NCBI GenBank assembly: GCA_001662425.1 | Contig: BDDC01000680.1 | Span: 6,312 to 35,203, forward strand | DNA: 28,892 nucleotides | From: Chlamydomonas sphaeroides | Lineage: Eukaryota; Chlorophyta; Chlorophyceae; Chlamydomonadales; Chlamydomonadaceae | Direction: 5' to 3' | Part shown: piece by piece, positions 1 through 9,587 of the stretch | Layout of the letters: each line of letters starts with the position of its first letter | Numbering within the stretch: position 1 is the first letter of the stretch | The notes under the pieces: generated by a model | The model's database searches: none | The model's input: only the letters and a program-made list of their open reading frames with translations | Told to the model about the DNA's origin: nothing | Program-made: the position numbers and the translations under genes

Positions 1-1375
1 GGCGCTGGGCAGGGAGGCGCGGGCGCGGCGGGCGCGGCCGGTGGGCCTGCGTTTGGGTAGTAGCGGGAGCGCGGGTCGCGAGGGGTTGGGAGAGCGTTTG
101 GGCTGGGAGGCTTTTGGGTGTGGAGATTGATTTTGCGATTAGATGGCACGCAGGAGGCCTCCCGATGGCACGCGCGGCGAGGCGGGTGCATGGCGTACTA
201 GAGAGGGGGGCGCTGCTGAGCGCAGCGCCCGTGGGGCGTGACCCGGATTCAGCTTCTTTTAGCACAAACGCAGGGCAAGGAGTGGCTGCGGCGTGGTGCG
301 CGCGCCGCCCTCCACCTTGGCACGAGACTGCCGCTAGTATGCATGATGGTGCGTAAGCGCAGGCCCCGCAGCGCCGTGAGAGTGCGTCACGGCACCCCCC
401 GGGCACCGCGTGCGCCGGGGCTGCCTGCTGAAGTGAACCAGTGAAGCTACGTGACGAGAGCTCACCAGGGCTCCATCTGTTTGGGGCAGGAGGCTGCGCA
501 CGGCGTGTTGGGCGCGTCCCGGAGCCTGTTCGGCGCTCTGGGTGCCAGGTCAATGAGTAAAGCAGCCTCATGGGGGGCCAAGACGTGGGCGGGATGTGAG
601 TCCGGGACGGCGCGATATGGATGCTGATGCCGTTGCGCTCAGTTGGTGTCTGTTTGCTAGCACGGTATGCGATGTCTTCTGCACGCTGCGTGTTTGGCTG
701 GGTGAAAGCTGGGTGTCGTGTGGCAGACGAGGGCGGCCGTGGCGGGCATGCGGCTTGGGCCAGTCTTGGTCAAACTTTCAGTATTGGATGCTCAGTTGGT
801 TGTGCGGCAAGTGCCGTATGATGCATGAGTGGTTGGAAGCTGCAACAGGAGGCAGCAGGAGCGCTGCGAGCGGCTGTGGGACCCGTGCTGGGGCGACCCC
901 TCGGCCGGCGCGACGTGTGCGGAATGCGGACCTACCGGAACAGGGCTGGACGCCTGGCCCAGATGCCGCGGGAGCGAGGTCGCGTGCGTGGCCGCAGATG
1001 GCCCGGGCTGACGGGCCCCGACGGGCCGGTGCCCAGAGGTTGGGTGCAGTGCGTGATGCGAACAGACGACTACATTGTCGCTGGAGTGCGCCTGGTGGGT
1101 GCGTGGCGACCTCCGACCGCGTTGTGCAGTCAAGCCGTAGTGAGGCGAGGAGCCCCAGGGCCTGCCAGGGCGTCTCCACGGGACGTCGAAAGCCCAGGCC
1201 CCCCTGGTGTCGAACCATGATGGGGGTTGACTGGGCGAGCCTGGAGTTCTGTTCCAGGAGCCCAGAGTGAGTTTGAGGGGATGGGGCAGGGAAGATGTCC
1301 CCATTCCCACGCGATGGGGTGTCTGACATGAGGAGACTGGAATGAAGTCCCGCGCTGCCTGCACGCAGACCAAGG
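1..1375. other. Non-coding region left of the sugar-transferase gene
   Basis: I see no convincing gene here. Open frames exist on both strands but they overlap each other, have erratic composition and lack splice-compatible continuations. The stretch from about 590 to 1270 is rich in T and G on the plus strand, which in volvocine algae is common in 3' UTRs of plus-strand genes. It could therefore be the tail of a gene beginning outside the window, but no TGTAA polyadenylation signal was found to support this. Confidence 0.4.
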
Positions 1376-1625
1376 CTTGCCGCGCGGGGAATGTTACAAT
1401 CCGTTACCTACATACGAATACACTTCCCGCATCCCGAGTTGGGTGCGATCGCGTATCCGGGGGTCTTGGTACGTGAGGGTACGTGCAGGAGGGGTACATG
1501 TCTACGTCGTCTTGCCCAAATCAAGCGCTGTCACCACATACTACCTTTCAACCGGTACAATCGCCACACATATGTTGTTGGACATGACCAAGCGTAGTAT
1601 TGGAACGTCGTGAACAATTCCAGGA
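1376..1625 (+). promoter_or_regulatory. Probable promoter and 5' UTR of the sugar-transferase gene
   Basis: This stretch is clearly AT-richer than its surroundings and lies directly before the start codon at 1626. An in-frame TGA at 1611-1613 closes the reading frame 12 nt before the ATG, so the coding region should begin at 1626 unless an upstream coding exon exists. I see no clear TATA box or named element. The assignment rests on position and composition only. Confidence 0.35.
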
Positions 1626-4600
1626 ATGTATCAGCTTGCACGTGCGCATACTGCTGTCCTAAGCACTGCCATCGTCCAGCTGATTGCCGTGGTCGCGCTC
1701 GTGCATGCGCGTGTGCAGTCGACGCCATACTATGACCAGCTGCGATGTCGCAACGCGAATTACTGCTCCACCGGGAAAGTCCCAGGATATCTGGGCCCGC
1801 TGGATTCAGCCAAGCAGACCAAGGAGGCCTTCACCAAGACCGCGTGCGTCGGCTGGGAATTGTCACGAGCAGACCGGCCTCCCGGCACGCCCAGCCTGGC
1901 AGGGCCTTGCTCGAACACCAGCGGCCGTCCCCTCCCTCCCTTTAGTCCTCCCTCTAATTTGATTGCAATGCAGGTGGAAGAACGAGCTCATCATGTTCGC
2001 GGAGACGCGACTTGAGCCCGCAGCGCACCTGGTGGACCGGTGAGCAAACGGCACGCGGCACCCAACCGCCTGAGAGAGACTGCGGCTCGCCCCGTGCGAA
2101 TCTCCGGCAGCACGCCGTTACATAACGGGGCGCTTGGTCCGCAGGCCGGGTACGGGGCAGGCGGCGCTTGGTCCGTAGGCGGGGTACGGGGCAGGCGCTT
2201 GTTGCGCAGGCCGGGTCAGGAGCAGGCCAGGGTGCCGCAGGGCATGACCGCGCCGATGCGCCGCCGTCGGGTCCTGCACCAGCAGCGGACTGGGCTGGGC
2301 ACCGGCCCTCATTCCTCCCTCCACCATGAAAAACAGAGGGGGACAGAGACAGAGAGGTTACAAAGGGAACGGAAAGAAGCAAAAGCGAAATGAACGCAAG
2401 CCCAGAATGCGGAGCCAAGCCTTCGCTTCCCTGCTTCCCCGCTTCCCCGCTGCCCGCCTCGCCGCCGCTGACCCCTCCACACCGCTCGCTGACCCCTCAC
2501 CCTCACCACCGCCGCATGCAGCCTGAGGCGCGCGGGCTACGGCCACGTGCTGCCCATCATGGAGCAGCCGGAGGACTGCGCGGTGTGTTGGGCTGGAGGG
2601 CGGCAGGCGGGGCGGGCGGGCGGGCGGGGGGGCACAAGGGTTCTGGGGCCAGGCCGCTGCCCGTTGCGTGGGTGCCCCTGCCTCATGTTGCAAGCGCCGG
2701 GCGTGCCCCGCCGCCTCGTCCGTTCCCTCCCGCCCCGCCAGCGCCTGGCGCGGCTGTTCCACGGCTACGACGTGCACCACCACCTGGAAGGGGCAGGTAC
2801 GGGAGCGTGTACGGCACAGTACGGAACTGGCTGACAACCGTTCGTCCGCCGTCGGGGCCGAGGGCAGGCGGCAGATGTGGCGGCGAGGAGGCGCAGGGGC
2901 ACGGCAGCGGTGCGGCCGCGGCCCCAAGGGCGCGCCTCGGGCACTCACCATGCGCCAGCAGGCTCCCCTCGCTCGCCGGGCGCCCAGCGTGCAGCTGCGG
3001 CCCTGCGGCCACTTTGCCGCTGCCAACCCCGCATGTCCGCTCTCGCCCTGCAACCTCCTAACCTTGGCGGCAGCAGGCAACAGCACCTCCTGCGGCTGGT
3101 ACCGCCTGGCGGACGACAGGTGCGGACACGTGGGGCGCCTGCGCTGCAGCGGCCAGCTGGGGACCTGGCGGAGCTCCGGTCGCATCCCCAGCGGACGGCG
3201 AAGGACAGACAGTGCTGGGTCAGGCGTCCTGCCTGGCCCCTGCGCCCCCATCCGGTCCAGCGATGGGTTGCGGTCGTGGGCGATGACGGCACCTGCCAGC
3301 GGCCGTGCGGCCGCCATGAGGCCACGGCCAGCCCCCTCGCCCGCAGCTCGCCATCCGGGGGCCTGGGAGGGGGCGCGGGACGGGCCGCTGGGAGGGGTGT
3401 CGCGCGGACCTGCGGGCGGCAGTGAGCCCGGGGGGCCGTGCCCCAGGGCTGCCTGGCCGGTCTGCAGGGCGCGGCCCCCTGGATGGGGGCTGCACCTGGG
3501 CAGCCTAGCGGGCAGGGGCCCGGGCGGGGCTGGCGCGGGAGGACGCGGGGCCGCCGTGTGCTGCTGGGGACTCCACAGGCCTCCGGAGGGCCTGGGGTGC
3601 CCCATGACATGACATGACATCACGTCGCAGCTGCAGCGCTGCTAGCTGCGGGCCGGCGGCGCTCGGGGGAAGGGGCACGGGGGCAGGCGTGTGGGGCGCG
3701 GGGGCAGGCGTGTGGGGCGCGGGGGTAGGCGTGTGGGGCGCGGGGGCAGGCGTGTGGGGCGCGGGGGCAGGCGTGTGGGGCGCGGGGGCAGGCGTGTGGG
3801 GCGCGCCTGGCGTGTGCGGTCCGCGGCCTTGCTGCCTGGCCGGGGGTGTCAAGCAAGGTTGCAGTCGCAGCAGGACGGGGCCTCCCGCTGAGCAAAGTGC
3901 TCTGCGAAGGCACACCCAGCTGCGCATGCCTCCCCCCTCGTCCGCGTGCCTCCTGCTGCTCACCCCCCCTTGCGTGCGGCTGCAGGGGGAAGCCGTACGC
4001 GTCCCGCTTCGAGTACTTCAAGTCCGAGGTGCGCACGTGCTGTGCGTGGCGTTGCAATCCTGACAATGTTGTGCTATGCAATATGATGATTGAATATGAT
4101 GATTGAATATGATGATTGAATATGATGACTGAATATGAACGGCATGTCGAAGCCTGCCCATGACCGAGTACTGTAAGCACAAGCAACGTACAGCAGCGAG
4201 GTGCATGGGGTGCTGTGCGTGGTCCCACACCCGTGCCCCCTGGTTTGCATACCCGCACCCCGCTGGACCCCCGCCCGCGTGTGTTCGGTGCTGGCGTTCT
4301 CTCCGGCGCCTGCCCCATGGCCCACCCTGCTCGCCACTGGGCCCACTCCGCTCCTCCCCGCACGCGGACAGCAAGGTGCCTGCGCTTGCACACACCCACG
4401 CCCCGCCTCAGCAGCCGCCTGCCTCCGTCCCACCCGCCCTGCGCGCCCCCCAGGTCGGCTACACGGTCTGGTGGCGGAAGTGGTTTACGATGGGTAAGCA
4501 AGGGCTGCCGGGGGCCCCTTCCGGTGGGGTGTGCAGCAGCAGCCGCGGGCCAGGTGCCGGACTGCGGACAGCGCAGGTCGGCCGCTGCTAGGGCTGGGCT

Positions 4601-7600
4601 GGGCCTGCGCCCACCGCCCACAGGCGTGGGCCCGGCCTGCCCATGCCCGCCGCCGGAGCTGCCCCGTATCCTCCAACCCCATCCACCCCCCACCTTCCTT
4701 AAATACCTTGCTTGCCTCGCAGCCCGTGCGCTGGCGCTGGGCTACAACGTCATGGCCGTGGACCAGGTAGGTGCTGCCGTGGGTGGTTCGGCAGCGTCGG
4801 CAGCTGCGTGGGGTGTGCAGGACGTGCTCGGTTATGCTGTGGCATGAGCGGCGGAGCACGGGGGCGGTGGGTTAGTTGGCGCGACGTGCCGCTGGGTGCG
4901 TGCCGCCGCGACCGGCGCCACGCAGCCGGCGAACGAGGCGGCACCCGCCAGCAGACAGCGTGCGTCCAAAGCCGGCCTTGCCGCGCGGCCGCCGCCCGCC
5001 AGGACACGCTGCCGCTGGGCGACTTCTACGGGCTGGTCAAGGCGCCGCCCGCCAGCGAGTACGTCATGATCAGCCAGGTGAGCGGCTCCGTCCGTGGCCG
5101 CAGCAGGCAGCGGGCGGGGCTGTGTGGGGCAGCAGGGCTGCTGGGTTGACGCACGTGCGTGCGTGGTGGCGCGGGCCGAGCGGTGGGCCGACGAACGAGG
5201 GCCGGCGAGGCAGGCGGGCTGCAGGAGCGAGCCGTCGCTCGGGGCTGCGAGGGCCCCGGTCGCGATGATCGGCGCGCGCACCGGGGCTTTGGCCAGTGCG
5301 GACCCATTGCGGGGTTGCCAGTGCGACCCGTGGGACAACAACAACAACAACAGGCTCAGCAGGTTCAGCAATAGGTCTTTGGATGCTGAGGGCACGATGC
5401 GACACACAGCTGTGGCCGCGTTCGTGCATACCTGCAGGCGGAGTGCCCCAACTGCATCAACGGCGGCTTCACGTACATCCAGGTACGGGCACGGGCCACG
5501 CCGCCGGTGTGGACCCTCGCGTGTTGCTTGACAGCTGCGCCATCAGGGGGCTTCCCTAGTGTCCAAGATGCACGCCTGACTCCCACCTGCCCTGCCTGGC
5601 CCTATGCCCGCGCGCCGCCAACCAGAACGCGGCACCCAACGGCCCCGCGTTCTTCGTCATCTTTGACGCACTCCAACGAGTGGGTGAGTCACACCTATCG
5701 GAGTACGTGGCTGCATGTGGCGCCCGACCACGCCCGTTTCCTGAGGGCCACGCCGCAGTGCGGCCACGGCCCTCCTTGACCCTGGCCGGGTGGCCCCCTT
5801 GCTACCCGGCAGTGCGCTGGTCCGAGGACCCCTCCGCCCTGGCCAAGATATCCAGCAACCTGCTCCGCAGCAACGGCCGGTTCACACACGAGGACCAGGT
5901 GGGTGGCTGTGAACATGGTGGTGCATTGCGCATACTGGCATCATGATTCTACTCTTTAAAATCCCAGGCCGACATGCGCACACTTGGTTGATGCCCCAGC
6001 TCCCGGCGACCTGCCGCCGGCACCCTGCGGCTAGTGCCCCCCAACCCCTAACGGCCAACCTCCAACCCCAGACCATGCTAACCGACACCATGCTCAGCGC
6101 GCTGGCGGGATTCCCCATCTACTGGATGGCCCTGGTGAGCCCTGGTGGCGGGCTGGGCCGCGCTGTGCGGTTGCCGCAAGCAACTTGGCCTGGCTCGTGC
6201 AGGGCGGGGGCCCGCCGGGCAGTGCCGTGAGGCGTCCGCTGCTGAGGCCTGCCATCCATGAGCTAGAACAAGAAACAGAAGAATACCGTAGAGGTACAGC
6301 GATCTTGACCCGCCGTGATTTAAGGAGGTAGGGCGACCAGGGGGCCGGAGCCCCCCACGCGCCCTGTCCCCCGGATCCATCAGCTAGCGCCTGCTACTGC
6401 GCCCGTTTCTGCGGCGCGTTCCAGTGCGCCTTACTCGATGGCTGTATGGCAGCCTGGCACCCAGCTTACCCAGGGATCACCCAGCCACATGGCGGCTGCT
6501 GCTGTTGTGGTGAGCGCACCAGCCAGCCCCCTCGCGCGCCACGCCACCGCCGCAGTCGTACATCGCCGAGGACACCGAGGGCTGGGCCAAGCTGGGAGGC
6601 CAGGAGGTGGGGCCGGGTCCGGGGCTGGGGCGGGGCTGCTGGGCTAGGGTTCTGCATGGGCTGAACGGGGCTGTGCTGTGCTGTGCTGTGCTGTGCTGTG
6701 CTGGGGTGCGAGGGCAGGTGACGGCAGGGAAGGGCAGTTTAAGACACAAAAGCTGTCCGCGGATGTCACGGAGTGCCCTTGACAAGCTTATAGCTTCCAG
6801 GCAGCTGCGGGCCGCAGGGCAGGCAGGTGGTGCGGTCCATCAGGGGTTGTTGCGGCTGCCTCCTTCCGCCGGGGCCGCACGTAGCTATTGGGCGGGACTG
6901 AGGTCGTTATTGTCCCGGCATGATGTCGACCCCTGCTGCCGTACCCTGATGTCGTACCGCACCCACCCCGCCAGGCAGTGGACAAGGTGGGGTCGCGGCG
7001 GTGGGCGGGTTTGTGTGTCGGGGTGGCGCGGACGCCATTAAAAGCAAGGAGGCGCTGCGAGCTAGCCGAGCAGGATAGATGCTGTGTCCGTGGTGCCTTA
7101 CCACATAGTAACCACCGTACATGACTGTCGTACGTCTGTCGTACCGCAGGTGGCGTACGAGCAGGGCGTCTACCGGCTCTTCAACCGGGTGCGTTTGGAA
7201 AAGGCTCTCCACGCCCGCCACCGTGCCTCGGGAGCGGGGTCACATAGGCACAGGGCCGAGATGAGACACACGGCTCAGCTGCGCCTATCATCGGGTTGCC
7301 AACCTGCTCACAAGACTACAACCCTCCCATCCTCCGGGGGGGGGAGCCGCGCAGGAGGTGGAGGCCCTGCCGCCCCTGGCCGACGTCATCTGGGGCGACG
7401 CCTACCCCGTGCTGCAGCCGCCGCAGCGCACCGCCGATGGGCGGCTGCAGCTGCACCTCAAGAGCGGTTGGCTGCGGCTGCCGCACTCGGGTGCGTGGGC
7501 GGCCCAGCTTGCGGCCCAGCAGCTGACTGGAGGGGAGCCAACTGCTGGGGAGCGGCTGCGGCCATGGCGCGTGGCGGACACCCGTGCGCGTGCGGTGCTC

Positions 7601-9554
7601 TGCAGTGCTTGGAGATGTGGGGCCGGCCTGTGCCCTCCCCCTCCTGCCGTACACCCCCTCCTGCCGTATCACGCCCGTTGCCGTACAACCCCGACGCAGG
7701 CGGGGAGTGGCCGTTGGAGCGGGGCGGCTACCTGTTCGGGCCCCCCGGGCCCTATACCAGGGCCCTGCGGAAGGCCTTTGCAGACCTGGGTGCGTTGGCG
7801 CAGTGCGGTTCGTTCCCCCCCGTTCCCCCCTGGCATGTTGCCGTGACGCACATCCCCGGCTGCCCACCCACCCATCCATCCGCGCAGGCGTGCCGCAGCC
7901 ACTTGACATCGAGGACCCGGCCACAGCGGCGCAGGTGGGGCAGGGCGTTAGGTAAAGAAGAGGGACATGGGCATTCCTGCGTATGCATCCCCGCGCGCGA
8001 GCTCTCGCCCATCACGTTTGCGGGCGGACACCGCTTGTCGCAGCGGTCCGCCCCGCGCTCCCGCCACACACGCTCCCGCCACACCGCCCGCTCGCCCGCG
8101 GCCCTCAGGCCAACGCCACGAAGCCCGAGCTCTTCTGCCTAACCGGGATCGGTGCGTGGGGCCCCAAGAGTCTGTATGTGGCTTGACTTCCTCGTTGGCA
8201 GCGCCGCAGCTAGCTAGCGAGCCAGCGAAACAAGCCGCTGGCACGTCGCTTGGACCAAGAGCTCATCCCTAGCCTAGCTGAGTGGCGGTCTCCACTATCC
8301 CGCCGTCAGACGGAGAGCTAGCCCGCGCGCCCGTCGCGGGTCGCAACCCGCCGCCTCCATGCATGCAAGTGCGCCAACCCGCTCGTGCCGCCCCGCAGCC
8401 ACGTTCGAGGGCGACCACCTCGCCGGCATGACCGGCTCCTGGCTGCAGCACAACTGGTATGCGCACGGCCGGCTGGGTCACTGGCACCTGCACCTGCAGC
8501 CCAGGTACACGCAGGTGCGCGCGTGGGCGCACGCTCGCTGCTGCTATGTATCCCAGCAGCCAGCGGATGCGGTTGTGGGAATGTCTATCACATTAATGTG
8601 TGCAATACTGCAGAGTAGTTACCGGCCGGCTGGGCCAGCGGCACCAGGTTGCATCCCCAGCACACGCGCGCGCTGTGGTGCTCCCCAACCGGCAGCGTGC
8701 GCCGCCCCCCACATGACCCCGTCTCACCATGCCCGCCGCCCGGCCTGGCGGCCCACTGCGCGCCACCCAACATGTCGCACCCGACCGACCCCGCACCCCT
8801 GCGCCCCTGCGCCCCTTCGTCCCTGCCTGGCGTGGCGTGGCGCATCTGATGGCAGGGCATGGGCCACACCCACGCCGGCCTCAACCCCTCGGCCATCGAC
8901 GGCCTGGCCAAGACCCTGGTGATGCAGCACACGGGCAACTTCAACTGGAAGGTGCGCGGCCCGGTCCGTCATGTCTTGTCCGGTCCGGCCTTGCCTGGAC
9001 CGCCCGCCGGATCCTGTCATGCATGTACCGCCGCAGCAAAGCCTGCCGTGCCCGTGCGAATGCCAGAAGATGGCGCGGCGCATCTGTACCGGGCACCCCC
9101 GTCGGGAGCCGCGACCCACGCGTGTTGGTGCCGCGACACGCACGCGTGCTCATCGCCGCCGCCCCGGACCTGTCCGCGCTCGCTCAGGTGGCGGCGCGGC
9201 TGTACGGCGGCCCGGCGAGCGTGTTCCTGGCGACCGAGGTGGGCGCGCCGCCGCGCACACGACTCATGGCCTCGCACGGCGGCCCCAGAGGCCTACCCGG
9301 CACGCAAGCGGGCCGCGTGCTTACCGTATGTGTGGCCCATGACGCGGCCCACCCGCAGCGCACACGCCGCGCGCGCATCTACCTGCCTGACACGTACAAA
9401 CCTTAACAGCCCTGTGACAGGGGAAAGTCTGTAGGGAGTCTGTGTCAGCCCTGTAAAGCTAGCGGCCCATGGCGCGGCCCACCCGCAGCGCACAGGCCGC
9501 GCTCCAGCCTGCCAGCCTGCCTGCCACATGACAGACCAGCGACTCACGCCGCCC

Positions 9555-9587
<33 letters not shown>

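Noticed and set aside
596..1270. A 224-codon open frame before the sugar-transferase gene
   Set aside because: Rich in Trp, Arg and Gly with competing frames on both strands and no recognisable domain; it looks like T/G-rich non-coding DNA.
2358..3623. A 421-codon open frame on the minus strand
   Set aside because: It runs antisense across exons 3-5 of the sugar-transferase gene and is Pro/Arg/Ala-rich, as expected of GC-rich shadow frames.
3614..4063. Repetitive protein-like frame GVWGAGA... on the plus strand
   Set aside because: It is produced by the 21-bp minisatellite, whose period is a multiple of three, inside an intron.
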